DNA of 64,000 nucleotides from Canna indica (Eukaryota > Streptophyta > Magnoliopsida > Zingiberales > Cannaceae). This document shows, piece by piece, positions 46,107-57,489 of the stretch. The notes under the pieces are model-generated. The model ran no database searches, was not told the DNA's origin, and saw nothing but the letters and a program-made list of their open reading frames with translations. Where the stretch lies: positions 5,921,501-5,985,500 of the forward strand of contig CP136896.1 in assembly GCA_034359265.1 (NCBI GenBank). Direction: 5' to 3'. The position numbers and the translations under genes are program-made. The number at the start of each line of letters is the position of its first letter. Positions within the stretch are counted from its first letter, which is position 1.

Positions 46107-46394
46107 ATGACGGCGTGCAAGTGGACGCCATTAAAAGAAGAAGGGATTCCCAAGGACGTGCCCAAAGGCCACATGGTGGTCTACGTGGGGGAAAGCTGCC
46201 GGAGGTTCGTCATCGAGGTTGCCTTTCTTGAGCATCCCCTGTTTCAAGCTCTGCTGGATCAAGCTCGCGAGGAGTTCGGATTCAGCAGCTGCGACGGCAA
46301 GCTTTGCATTCCCTGCGACGAGGCTTTCTTTGTCCGCATTCTTCGCCGTGTTCGTTCATGGCGTCGCAGGAAGGTCTGGTGCTTGTGCGTCTGA
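46107..46394 (+). CDS. SAUR-like small auxin-up RNA protein
   Basis: Intronless, 95 residues, as usual for SAUR genes. The SAUR core runs from about residue 15: PKDVPKGHMVVYVGE, then RRFVIEVAFLEHPLFQALLD, QAREEFGF, and KLCIPCDEAFFVRIL. In Arabidopsis SAURs inhibit PP2C.D phosphatases, activating plasma-membrane H+-ATPases and promoting cell expansion. The ATG at 46107 is the first in this frame; upstream the frame stays open to at least 45960 without another ATG, so a longer product from an upstream exon cannot be excluded. The C-terminus is short and basic (SWRRRKVWCLCV). Short-lived auxin-inducible transcript is expected from the family, not shown here. A degenerate retrotransposon LTR lies just upstream. 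Confidence 0.9.
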   Translation: MTACKWTPLKEEGIPKDVPKGHMVVYVGESCRRFVIEVAFLEHPLFQALLDQAREEFGFSSCDGKLCIPCDEAFFVRILRRVRSWRRRKVWCLCV

Positions 46395-47170
46395 TCATCA
46401 ATTAATGCTTGTTCGCGGCGTCGCAGTAGTGCTGTGTTCGTGGAGAATCGATCTTTTAACCATGTTGTACAAAATTGAGTGCTTCAAATTGGCTGAGTTG
46501 TAGCTGATCCGAATATTTTCTCCAGATTTAGTAATCATAATTTGTTTATTTTTCAACAAAAAATCACCAATTAAGCAACCACTAATCCTAATTAATTCTT
46601 TAAATTTCAAACTCTACTTTTAAAGAAAAGTTCAAAAAGAACTGCAAATAACAAAAGGAATCTGACTAATCGATCTGAGTTAAGAGTGTGGAAATTCCAA
46701 TTCATTCTTCTGCTACTAATTAATCCGGTTAATGGAAAGGTGATTAAGAGGATTAAAAATACATCTTGTGATTACTCATGGAATTCTAGGAAGGAGAACT
46801 GTCACCAGTAGAATGAGTATTAATGGGCTTGGCATCAGGGAATTTGGCTACTGTGAAACATTCCATTCATACTAAAAGAATTCTTGGTACGCTGAACAGA
46901 GACTACTTGTTTATGGGCTTCTATGTGGAATACTAATAATTGTCATCCATGGAAGAATTCTATTATTAATAATTCATCCTGGGTCTTCAAATGCATGTTT
47001 TCAAACTTCTGCGGTGAAATGTTTGCATTATCACTCGTCCTTGGTTAAGCACCTTGCCTATTTGTAAATGTTCAACTTATGTAGATGTTCATGAGCTTAG
47101 TGAAGTCAGCAAGAATAATTCTGATTTGATCAGCAGTGAAAAGTGGAATAGTCATTATGTTTCAATGACA
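46395..47170. other. Intergenic, 3' flank of SAUR
   Basis: AT-rich, probably containing the SAUR 3' UTR. No other gene or element recognised before CACTA G. Confidence 0.35.
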
Positions 47171-47819
47171 CACTACTAGAATAGTCATTATCACCGACGG
47201 CTCGTGTCATTGATGAACCGTCGGTGAAGATTATCACAGACGGCGCGGGCCGTTGCAACAAGCCGTCACTTATGTGCATGTCTCAAATAATTTGTGACGG
47301 CACAGGGCGACCGTCCCAAGTAATTATCAATGACAACCGTAAAAGATGACGTTGCTTAACACATCGGTGGCGGTCTGAGATGGCTGTCGCTGAGATTTAA
47401 TTATTAGCAACAATCAGGAGTCATCGTTGATATTATTAGCAACCGTGTTATTTGCTGCTACCCAGGCCATCAGCCAATTACGATACGCTTTTGGCGATGG
47501 CCTAGTGACGATCATCCATTGGTAAGCCGTCGCTAACGTTATATTTTGTAACTGAAAAAAAAAAAATTCCATACGTCAATATTCACACGATACAATTTAT
47601 TTACAACCAATTTGCAACCATAATTTACAACAAACACATCTTACACATACAAATACAAGCAACCACATAATTTTTACTTAGATGTCATCAATCTAAGCCT
47701 CAAACAGATGCAAACAAGTATCAAATATCAAAACTAAATTATATATACTAATATCAAGTATCTAAGCCTCAAATGGAGGCTATCAAGTATCAAATATCAA
47801 AATATAATCAAAATACAAT

Positions 47820-48040
47820 AAAACAAAATCTCACAACTGCGGTGGAGGCAATGGAGTCAACAACGATTGGGTGGTGAGCGTCGACTAGGTCGAGGAGGAC
47901 AGCTCAGACATCTAAGGTAGCCAGAGTGAGATGCAATCTGAATCAGGAGCGTCTGCATATTCTCCATCATCCGTCTCTGCTCCTCCACCTCATGTCTCAA
48001 CTCTTCATTCATCTGTCTCTGCTCCTCCATCCGTGCATAA
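47820..48040 (-). pseudogene. Tail of the Ptta accessory gene in CACTA G
   Basis: Minus frame reads MEEQRQMNEELRHEVEEQRR, then MQTLLIQIASHSG, then a decayed Ser/Pro-rich end, matching the coiled-coil-like tail of the Ptta gene in element A at about 38500-38610. Only this tail survives, joined to tnp2 N-terminal sequence. Confidence 0.75.
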
Positions 48041-48253
48041 TCTCAATCAAATATTTCTAGTGTCCCTAGCAAATAAAGGATAACATCTATATAAATGTTT
48101 TCATGCTTCACTATCGGATGGATGAGTCATTATTGTATCATCATGACTTCTTACATGTCAACTCATATAGGGGACAAACTTTTTCGACATGAATAATCTT
48201 TGAAGTCTCAGTGTCAGTGGAAAATACCGAAGCACCTTAAACATGATATTTTT

Positions 48254-49080
48254 CTATCGAACCGATTTCTTCTCCTTGTAACAAGGATGTTGATATACCG
48301 GGAATTCATCCAACTGTGTATTTTCTTTATAATATAAAATATAATTATTTGGACACGCGTGTATCTTTTCGTACTCAAGCCCTAATTTCCTCATCAACTT
48401 TTTCGTCTTATAAAAAGTTGGTTCAAACTTGTTATTTAGAGGTAGCATTCCAATGATAAAGCCTGCAATACGATCAAACGCAACCCCGCTGATATTACAA
48501 TCGAACTTGATGTTCAGAAGTTGCGTCATTGCCAAAAATCTTGTATATTTAGGACAATTCTCATACAAAGGTTTATCGGCAGTTTTCAACATCTCGTAAA
48601 ATTTCGCAGCCTCTTTATTAGGCAATTCAATCTGTATCGCAGGTTGTTCTTCTGTGACTTCAACTGTCGTAGTATCTGGTGACACTGACATCTCAGTAGC
48701 TGACTCGACATTATCATTTAAATGGAATTGACCGTCAACATTATCCAGTACCATTGTTCTATGAAGATTAGATGGATTGGAAGAAGAAACAACGACAGTA
48801 AAAGATTCACCACGACGTCCCGGCTTTACGTGACTCTCCATGACAATTTCATACATAATATCTTGGTGTGAATCCTTTTGTATATAGATGCATTGTGATA
48901 GTTTTTTGATCCAAAAATCTTACATTCGAACATTTTCGGCACGGACAACGAATTTGATCATCTCTAACGAATTTTTGATTCGAGTAGGCGGAATTTAAGA
49001 AGTTACGCCTACTCAAAATTCATCCATTATAACTCCACGATGAATTCATCGGTACATCCAACTTCGATCGCCCGACATGT
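48254..49080 (-). pseudogene. N-terminal part of tnp2 transposase in CACTA G
   Basis: From ATG at 49080: MSGDRSWMYR then a stop, followed in another frame by DDQIRCPCRKCSNVRFLDQK and LYTKGFTPRYYV, the transposase-associated domain with its CPCxxC motif. The following codon is TGA where Trp is usual. The longest frame (48856-48254, 200 residues) includes KFYEMLKTADKPLYENCPKY, then FDRIAGFIIGMLP, then LGLEYEKIHACPNNYILYYK, the start of the tnp2 family domain. The catalytic remainder is deleted. This is exactly the portion missing from element A. Confidence 0.85.
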
Positions 49081-50534
49081 TCTATCAAAAGTTAGCAATA
49101 TCTTTAGTTAATGTCTTTGAGTGAGATGGTCCTATTTCATTCGGGATTCATGTTATTCATATTGCACTAAGTATTTCATTTAGTCATTAACATCATTCTA
49201 AATTTCGGCAGCATCTCTCTATAGTTCTCCAAATACGCATATCATATGGGCGCGTACTGGAGAACTAGAGAGATACAATAACCAAAATTTACAAATGAAT
49301 AATGACTAAAAGAAAAAACTAATTGCAATACAAATAACTATGTTCCCAAATTGTTCAATTATGGACAAGTCAAGGGTTGTACGTCGTATAAAAGATCATC
49401 TACTTCGTTTACACGAAATAAGGTTTTGCAAAATTAAAACCTGACTCGTCGATGTGTACGTGAAACGTATCAACTCGTCATGATTAATTTTTTTCTAAAT
49501 TTGTAGATGCCAATGCGAATCCAAAGTGGATGATTTCGGCGCAAGTCCACAGTAGATGATTTCGACGCGAGTCCATAGTGGACAATTCTAATTAAAATTA
49601 TAATTACACCCAATTATACTAAAATTAACCCTAACATCAAGACTAATTAACGGTAAAAAATTTAACCTAATTAACATATAATAAAAAATAATTACTAATT
49701 AACCCTAAAATTAACAATTACCAATTAATCTAAAATTAACAAATAATTAACAGATAATTAACAATTAATAAACCCTAAAATTAATTAATCTAAATATTAA
49801 CAGATAATTAAAAAGATACTACTACTATCGGCAGAGGCTAGAACCTACGGTTTCGGCCCCAGTCGGCCGGAGAGGAGGAGGATGAATATCTTGATCGGCG
49901 ATGAGGGAGGGAGGGCGATCGTCGGCGAGGAAGAGGCGGCGAGGAAGCTTTAATCGACGGGTGATGAAGGCAATTCCGACGCAAAGTCGGTGGCGACCCG
50001 GAGAACCAACGACGATGGATCACTGGGGGTGAATCCGACAGTGTCGACGATGATTTTGGTGAGGCAGAGAAGAGAGAGCGAGAGAAAGAAATGGGACAAA
50101 TGCGAACGCAAATAAAAAGTCTTTTCACTGATGGCCCGTCAGCCGCCCGTAAACCGTGGATCATGAATTATGATATCACTGATGGCCTACGTGGCCCTCT
50201 CTAGGTTGTCGGTGATGAGGTTTTTATTTTCGCGCCGAGTGCGCGCCATCAACCCATAAGCGACGACCGCAGCTAGCTGTGCCTAATGACTTATTTATAT
50301 CATTGACGGCCCAATCAATTCTCTCTAAGCCGTGGCTAATAACTTATTTCATTCCTCAGGTCGTGTGCGCCATCGGCTATGAGCGACGGTGTTAGGCGAC
50401 CGTATGTGAGTCGTTGCTGAGTTTGTCACAACAGCCACGACTGCTGCGGTCGTCGGAAAGCCATGGATATATCTAACGACGCATGCGGTCGTGGGTGAGC
50501 CCTGTTGGTGAAAGCGGTTATTCTAATAGTGACA

Positions 50535-51420
50535 TTTAGTAATGTTGTGATTGATAAATTAACTAAATTCACATATATGAAGTTCATGGGCATAACATAT
50601 GGGTATGAACCACGATGACAAGGATCTCAAAAAGTTGCAAGTAACTTATATTTTTCTTGAAGAGATATCTATTGACTTTCTCTAGTGTCGGTAAGATATA
50701 TTAATGTGTTCCATGTGAATTATAATAGTTTATGGTTTAATAATAATTAAAATGTTAAATTATTTTGATTAATTAAAATTATTATTTAATTTAAATGTTG
50801 TGATCATCCATAAGGGTTGCGATTATTCATAAGGATGACAATGAAGAGATGTGTTTGATGAAAACGTCCTCTTACCTACTATAAATAAGGGTCATGCTCC
50901 TCTCTCCCCCCATAGATTCAGTAATAGTACATTGACTCCATCTATATTGTACTTTAAGAAAGGCATTAGAGAGAGAAATCAATGTCATATCATTTCATTT
51001 GAGTGTTTAAGCATTTGATTCAATTGAAGATTTTGGTTACAAAGAGTTCGTCATAAATTTAAGTCTATGGAGAAAGGTACCCTTCTTGTACAATAATTTA
51101 TTCTCATGTGAAAAACATTAAGTTCTAAATTCTTGATTATAAATTTCCGCGTAATGAAAATTATACTTACGATATCAATAGGAATAATTTTGGGGAATTT
51201 CATATAACGGAGAGAGTCCAAGTTTTCCGAAGTTGTTGTGGACATAGAAGGTGAGTTATATTTTGAATTATTTCAATGATCACGGTATTAGGTGGTTGGT
51301 GGATGTGGAAGGTGAGTTATATCTTGAGTTATTTTAATGATCACGGTATTAGGTGGTTGGTTTTATGACTACAAGGAGATAATCATGACTTAGGAGATAA
51401 TCACAAACATTGACTTAGGA
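50535..51420. other. Intergenic, with LTR-like promoter sequence and a 61 bp tandem repeat
   Basis: 50870-51020 has ctataaataagggtcatgc followed by a C/T-rich leader, like the promoter region of Copia LTRs, but no ends or domains were found. 51247-51307 and 51308-51366 are a tandem duplication with a 61 bp period (gaaggtgagttatat, then gatcacggtattaggtggtt). Confidence 0.4.
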
Positions 51421-51790
51421 TATCAAAAATGTTAGATGAAGGAGATAATCATGACTTGGTATTCAAAACTTATTTGCTAAGTTTTATGACTTATTCCTTT
51501 CGATTATTTGGAAAAATAAGAATCCATCTTGCTTCAACAAAGATTGTGCTGGTATTAAAATGCTCTTGTTTAAGGCTTTTGCTGACGCTAAGGAAGAAAA
51601 ATCAAGTTTATAATAAAGAAAAACCTAGAAGTAAATGTAAAGATGATCATAACTAAAATGTGAATTTGATTATCGCTAAAAGTCTAGTGGTAACTTCCGT
51701 GATGCAGCTTGGTTTTCGGCTATACATGTTCTATGGTATTGGATTTATTCTATTTGATGACAAAGGTAAGTGAATTTATAAGGGTTGTAA
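51421..51790 (+). pseudogene. Possible LINE RNase H-region relic
   Basis: Short + frames resemble the W-x-x-W..RN region and the start of the plant RNase H domain (YGIGFILFDDKG at about 51730, comparable to G-x-G-x-[IV]-[IL]-x-D-x-x-G). Heavily interrupted and short, so tentative. Confidence 0.35.
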
Positions 51791-52060
51791 TGGTAGGAAT
51801 TTTTTAAAACTTATTAGGGTTTGTTGGGATACAAGGGGAAGGAGGGGTAGGGAGGAAAATGATAAAAGAGGTGGGGAACAAGGTCAAAGCCAAGAAATTA
51901 CTTCGGGGAAGAGGGGCAAAATATAATTAAATCGCACATAGTAGGGGCAAAAAAATATTTTCAGGGGGACAAGTATAATATATATAACTATAATAATACC
52001 AGAGGGGATCAATTCCAAGGGGCAATACCTCGCCAATGCATTGGCTCCGCCCCTAGGGGG
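51791..52060. mobile_element. Right end of a hAT-type element
   Basis: G/A-rich non-coding sequence (caaggggcaatacctc) ending ggctccgcccctag at about 52056. Its complement, ctaggggcggagcc, is a frequent plant hAT terminus. The left end was not identified. Confidence 0.45.
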
Positions 52061-52819
52061 AAGGGAGGGAAGCAAAATGAAAGTTAACTTGTTTATCCTT
52101 TAATAATTTGTTAAAAAATTAATTAAAATAAAAAACATAAATTTTAATAACTAAACTTTTAAAACTAATAAATTTTAAAATTTTAAAAAATATAAAAAAA
52201 AACATGAAAGATAAACTCGGCAATTCGTGTCAAGCTGAAGTTATCGGGTCTGGTCGATCCGGCCCGAACAGAAAAATCATGCTTGGCCCAGCTCGAACAA
52301 AAATCGTGTCTGGCTCGGCCCGAAAAAAGTTCGGGCCCGGGGCCCGGACTCGGCACAACACGAATAGTAAATGGGCCAGGCCGACCCGACCTATTAGCAC
52401 GATAACAAAAATTCAAAAATTGGGCTATCGGGTCTGAACTGTGCTATTGAACCGGATTTGGGTCCGACTCATGCGGGCTTGATAGCCCGATTTGGGCCCG
52501 ATATTCCGATAATGAATAAAAATTCTTATTGAACTATCGGGTCGAGCCAGGGCTAGGCGGTATAGGCCCGACCCGACCTAATATTTGTTTGAGCATTATC
52601 GGGTCGGCCTGAGAATGGCTCAGGCATAGTAAGAATCGATCCGAGCTTGATTTTATGGTGTCGAGTCTAGTCGAGCTATCAAGTCGGGCCGCACAAAAAT
52701 TGTCACCTATAGTGAAAGACAACTATACAAATTAAATATTTAAAAAATGAAGAAAAAAAATCATAGAGAGCATAATGATATTTTTATTGGCATTAAAATA
52801 TTTCAAATTTGTTATATCT
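52061..52819. mobile_element. Degenerate cgggtc/gggccc-rich hAT-type repeat
   Basis: 52225-52715 is a GC-rich island in AT-rich DNA, filled with tcgggtc, ggcccga and gacccgacc words. It ends ttgtcacctata, which resembles the complement of the taggggtgtcaa terminus of the MITEs at 60-61 kb. The left end and TSD are not clear. Open frames here are repeat by-products. Confidence 0.5.
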
Positions 52820-52852
52820 CTTTATTCCACCAAAATTTTTGGTGGAATAAAG
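52820..52852. repeat. Perfect 16 bp-arm palindrome
   Basis: ctttattccaccaaaa followed by one T and its exact complement, ttttggtggaataaag. No flanking element could be defined. Confidence 0.9.
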
Positions 52853-54034
52853 GTTTGAGGGATTTGATGGGATTTGGATGAGTTTCTAACACCTCCAAAT
52901 CTCTCATCTCCTAAAATTGAAAGCCACACATGATATAATTAACATATTCCTTCCCCATCCCTCCTTATTTCACAATCCAAACAAGCCCTTACATTTCAAA
53001 CTTTTCATTGATTGCTTGCGGGCTATCAACATTTTGAACAAAGTTTACTTTACTCATTTGGATCTTATCAAACTTGTTAGAGATATTTGGCATGCTCCTT
53101 AGTGTTTTACTTCAATTTAATGGCAACATCTTGATAGAAACTTTTAACAAAGAGGCTCATATTGCTACTAGAGAGGTTTTGCTTAATTACTTCTAATCCA
53201 AATAACCAGAAACTCCTAAAAGTTCAGTAGGATGCAAAGTGTCCTCATTGAACAATCCTAAGGCAAAGGGCGGCAAAAAGATCAACACTAATTAAGTTAA
53301 CTGATATATTATGTTCATTCTAAATTTTATAACTCACACATGTATATCTATTAACATCGTATCATAATAACACTAAATCAAATAATGTCATATACAATTT
53401 TATAAATAATACATTCCAAACTATGATCATTTTCACAAATCTAGTTCGATCTTTAATTTGTATCAATTATATCTCGAATTATTAGATTGATATTAATTTT
53501 AGTCGGACGTCAACCGTTAGACTATGCAACACCAATCATTATCATGTAATAAACTTATCATTTACTACATGTCCACCACGAATCATAATTCATACTTATA
53601 TCATACTATAACACATGTAGTATGAACTCATGTTGGAAACTTACTTTAAAACATGCATATAAAATTAACTTAAAATTAATCACACGTTGTAAATCGTGCA
53701 ATTATAATCAATATCAATATGCTCAAGCTTCAAATACGGAGTAATAAATAGATAGAGCTCTAAAAGTAAAAAAACAAATATCAAAGAATAAATTCAATTT
53801 ATATTCCAAGTATAACAATATCAATCTATCATATGCGGAGAATAAATATATTTCAAGGATTCTATCATATCATGTTAAGCAATGTTTTCAAATGCAAATA
53901 TTCTTTAAAACCAAATCATCGAAGAATTAGATGATCCAACTATAATTCAATTGATTCATTCAATGAAAATAGTGAAAAATGAAGACTCATGAAAAAAATA
54001 TATATATAGTCATTCAAGTGGATTTTACTTTATA
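52853..54034. other. Intergenic, nothing assignable
   Basis: AT-rich. 52853-52990 contains ggatttgatgggatttgg and ends near ccaaacaagccc, a MITE-like terminal string, but no paired end was found. No gene. Confidence 0.3.
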
Positions 54035-54333
54035 CTCCCCCATTTCAAATTAAGTGATTTTTTATATTTCATATTAAATATCATTTTAAAACTACAATGA
54101 AATATTAATTTTTTTTCTCGTTTCAACTTTTATCTTTTAAACTCCATTAAAAAAATCTCAAGTTCCAAAGTTTTCTTATCACCAATAAATTTAGCATCAT
54201 TTATAATTAATGTTAGATTTTTTAACTTTAATGTTGGAACGTAGGGATCACACTATGGGTAATTAGGCTATTAAATAGGTATCTTAATCTTTGTGTCAAT
54301 ACCTTAAATGACATTTAATTTGAAATGGATGAG
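54035..54333. mobile_element. Stowaway-like (Tc1/Mariner) MITE
   Basis: Ends ctcccccatttcaaattaag and, complementary, ctcatccatttcaaattaaa. TA precedes the left end at 54033-54034 and the right end is followed by aTA. About 300 bp, AT-rich, non-coding. The ctcc(c/t) end and length fit Stowaway elements of the ctccctccgtccc class. Confidence 0.6.
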
Positions 54334-54980
54334 ATATTTCTTAGTAATTTTTGACAATACTATACATATGATACAAATTTCAAATGGATGAGGGCTAGAC
54401 ATTATGTTTTAGTTTGGACTTCTATTTGCCCTCTAAATTTGGAGGAGATTTTGTACTCTGATCTTTTTGGTCATGGTTCAGCCAGATTTTAATAAACGTA
54501 CTTTTATTTAGTAAAAAAATAGATAGATGATATTAATATGGATGATTAAATGTAATAAAAAAATTTATTCTATATTAGACTCGAGTCCGCTGGACTTACA
54601 TATCAATGTGCCTATCTCTCGTTAAATGAAGATAGAATTAATCAATAAAAAGATACATTTCTTAATATGCATTTTCATTTTCCAATATGTAATTGAATGC
54701 AAGAGTTAAATAATATTACATAATTGAATGCACTAATTAAATGCATCAAGTTAATATTGGAATAAATTAACTGAATTAATTCAGTTAATAAAAATGAGCA
54801 ATTTCTCCTATTCATAATAAAAACTACTTTTGAAAATAAAAATATTACATTAGTTTATAGTAGTATAAATATAATACATGAATTACTTTATATTTTGAGT
54901 ATAAAAATAACCCAAATTAAAATAAAACACACATATTATTACATATTATAATACGATGTTTCATTAATATTATTATGATC
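54334..54980. other. Intergenic around the LINE 3' end fragment
   Basis: Apart from that fragment this stretch is AT-rich with no gene or bounded element. Confidence 0.3.
54385..54530 (+). pseudogene. LINE 3' end fragment
   Basis: Frame from 54415 reads WTSICPLNLEEILYSDLFGH and stops. It matches the extreme C-terminus of LINE polyproteins; compare WTSS..FPELKNFLYHDFL in the relic at 29.2 kb. It is followed by aataaacgtacttttattta and an A-rich run, consistent with a LINE 3' UTR and poly-A tail. Confidence 0.5.
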
Positions 54981-55714
54981 CACTACAACACAATCGATCT
55001 ATAGAGACACAAATTTAGAGACAAATTAGAATTTTGATTCTAAATCTTCATATTTAAAAATTAATAGACACAAAATTTATTCTAAATTGGTCTATAAAAA
55101 TATATAGGAACATATCAGTTAAATGACTATATTGTTGTTGTTTCTAAAGTCTTGCACTATGTTTGGAATTAAGGTTTTGGAGGAGTTCAAAATATCTTAT
55201 TTGGATAACTTTTTAAAAAGGGTGCGGAGGGATTTCAAACCCCTTATAGAACTTATTTCCAAAACATATCATTTTAAAGCGAGAGGGGGGGAGGGAGGTG
55301 TGGTGGTGGTGGTGGAGTGGTTTGGATGATTAATGAATAAAAAAAGTTAACTTACAAAAATATCTTTGAAATAAAAAATATTATTATTATAAATACGAGC
55401 ATAATGGTCTAACAAACCTCTTCAAACCCGTTCAAACTCCTTATGAAATCTAACCAAATAAGATTTTTTAAATCCTTTCAAAAATCTCCAAACCCCTCTC
55501 CCTCCAAACTTCTCCAAATCTCTTACTCAAATTTATCCAAAAATAATGTTAGAGTCAAATCAATTAAGTGACTTTATTAACGTTGCTTCTATGGATCTTT
55601 GAAGGTTAGTTTGAAATAAATTATGTGTCTATTAATTTTTAAATGTGAATTTTTTAAAAATATATATAATTTGCCTCTAATTTTGTGTCTCTATAGGTCG
55701 ATTATGTTATAGTA
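54981..55714. mobile_element. Element with ~50 bp terminal inverted repeats, interrupted by a foldback
   Basis: Left end cactacaacacaatcgatct, then atagagacacaaatttagag; right end, complementary, (t)actataacataatcgacct, then atagagacacaaaattagag. The match continues for about 50 bp. The cactac-like start suggests a CACTA-related MITE, but no 3 bp TSD is seen. Between about 55150 and 55560 lies a second, G-rich then C-rich inverted sequence (ttggaggagttc ... and ... cttctccaaatctc), probably another MITE inserted in it. Confidence 0.65.
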
Positions 55715-56836
55715 TATTTTATTTAAATAACATATATCGATATTTGAGAGAATTCGAGAAAAGAGGGTTCCAATTTTGATATTTCTAAGACAATTTTAGT
55801 TTTGGTGTATTTAGTACACTAAGTTCTAGTTTTGAATATTTTCTCATAAAATATTGTATCATTTTTTTACAAAGATAAAAAATAATAATAGGTGATCATT
55901 CTAGGATTTAAGTCGTAGACCTCTAGTAAACATACAATATGTTATCACCAACATCTAAAATGATATTATGAATATGAAATGTGTTTGTTGCTCAAAATCA
56001 TATCGAATATTATGAATATCATATTTGAATCACATTCCATTACATATTTGATTGGAGTATAATATAGGAATGAAAATATCATTTCTAAAAATCTTATTTG
56101 GGTAACCAATCATCAAGAATAAAAACAAATTGAATATAATATAATATAATAATATTATTATTGTATATCATCATTTTACATAAAATATATTATAATAATA
56201 TTTAACCATTTACTATATATAACTTGGTTGAAATTTTAGGTAAATGGCTAAACTTTTTTTCTTATCTTCACCGAGTTATGAAAAAAAAAGTATTTCTATT
56301 GAGAAACCTCATGGAAAAAATATTATGCATTGCATTGTATAATTTGTATTGATTTTAATAAGGGGAATCTGTCCTGTATATATACACATGTACAGCTCCA
56401 AATAAGGAACACAACATATTAAGGAATAAAGAGAATAAAGAGAAACTAATCACAGTTGGTAAGGACAACTAGTGGTAATTGATGGGCAATGATGATGATT
56501 AATTGTCATTGATGAGGACATTCAATTACATTAATGATGATCATATCTAGATTATCACGATATGGTCCTATGTTCCTCAAACAAACTCTAATAATATATT
56601 TGCTTCAATTAATGGATAGGATATGATTGGATTGAATAAATAAAGAGGGATTGGATATAAATTTTTAAAGTTCGGTGTACATTGAATATAATATTAATTT
56701 TATACTTTTTTATTCTCATATTCTTTAAATTCATGCATTAAACAAACAATGAATATTAATCTATTTCTTATCATATCCTTCTATCTTATAAAATAAACAT
56801 TCCCTAATTGTAAGGAGATGGTGAACTGAGTAGAGT
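55715..56836. other. Intergenic, nothing assignable
   Basis: AT-rich. 56380-56410 (ctgtatatatacacatgtacag) is near-palindromic. No gene or complete element recognised. Confidence 0.3.
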
Positions 56837-57478
56837 ACTATCACGGACCAACTTGTTTGGGCGGAAAATATCCGTGCGGCTCCCTTGCCAACGCAAGGGA
56901 TAAGCCTTGGGCAAGGATCGTCTTGCCAATGTTCGAAAGTCGCGGGCTCTCGGGCTCGCCCGCTTTCGAACCTCGTTGCGTTTGGACGCAAAAATATTTG
57001 GGCCAATGGCCGTTTGTATGAAAAGTACTTACAATGCTTGAACGGATGCTTGTGTGAATGCTTGTACGAATGAAGTAGAGAGATGTTTGCCCGGGGGCAA
57101 TATAGTTGTGGAGCCTAACCCCCAAGTGCCACCCCCAAGGTTCCCAAAAGCACGATGAGCATGACAAAATTTCCTATGGTCCAACACCCCCACCGGCCAT
57201 GTCACGGCTAGGAAACGAGGGGCATTACCTAGTCGTGCGCGAGAGCGGTGGGCCACCGCGAGCGCTTTTACAATGCATAATTATATGATCCGCACACCCC
57301 ACCGGCCCATGCCACGGCTAGCAAACGAGGGTCGTTACCTAGTCGCGGGCAAGAGCGGTGGGTGGTGCGCGAATATTTTACATAAATGCGAAAGATGCAA
57401 TATTTACAAATGTTTACAATGCACGTTAGGGACCGTCATGACACGTACAAGACTTGACAAACCCGAGGGTCCCTAACA
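56837..57478 (-). repeat. 3' LTR of a chromovirus Ty3/gypsy element
   Basis: On the minus strand begins TGTTAGGGACCCTCGGG at 57478, directly after a G-rich polypurine tract (gggggagaa, 57479-57487), and extends to about 56837 (ctatcacgg). It holds an internal tandem duplication of about 109 bp (acggctagcaaacgaggg, then ttacctagtcg) at 57187-57290 and 57296-57385. A second degenerate copy of this LTR lies at 45.3 kb. Confidence 0.75.
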
Positions 57479-57489
57479 TTCTCCCCCAC

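Larger units (their letters stand above)
47171..50531 (-). mobile_element. CACTA element G, sister of A in reverse orientation, TSD ACA
   Basis: Ends CACTACTAGAATAG and, complementary, CACTATTAGAATAA, flanked by ACA at 47168-47170 and 50532-50534. Read from the right it aligns with the 5' 2 kb of element A, then keeps the start of tnp2 (about 49080-48254). It then jumps to the very end of the Ptta gene and the 3' subterminal repeats. The whole of tnp2's middle and C-terminus and most of Ptta are therefore deleted. 3361 bp, non-autonomous. Confidence 0.92.

Noticed and set aside
46025..46231. 68-residue frame overlapping the SAUR start
   Set aside because: Out of frame with the SAUR domain; the 46107 frame has clear family motifs.
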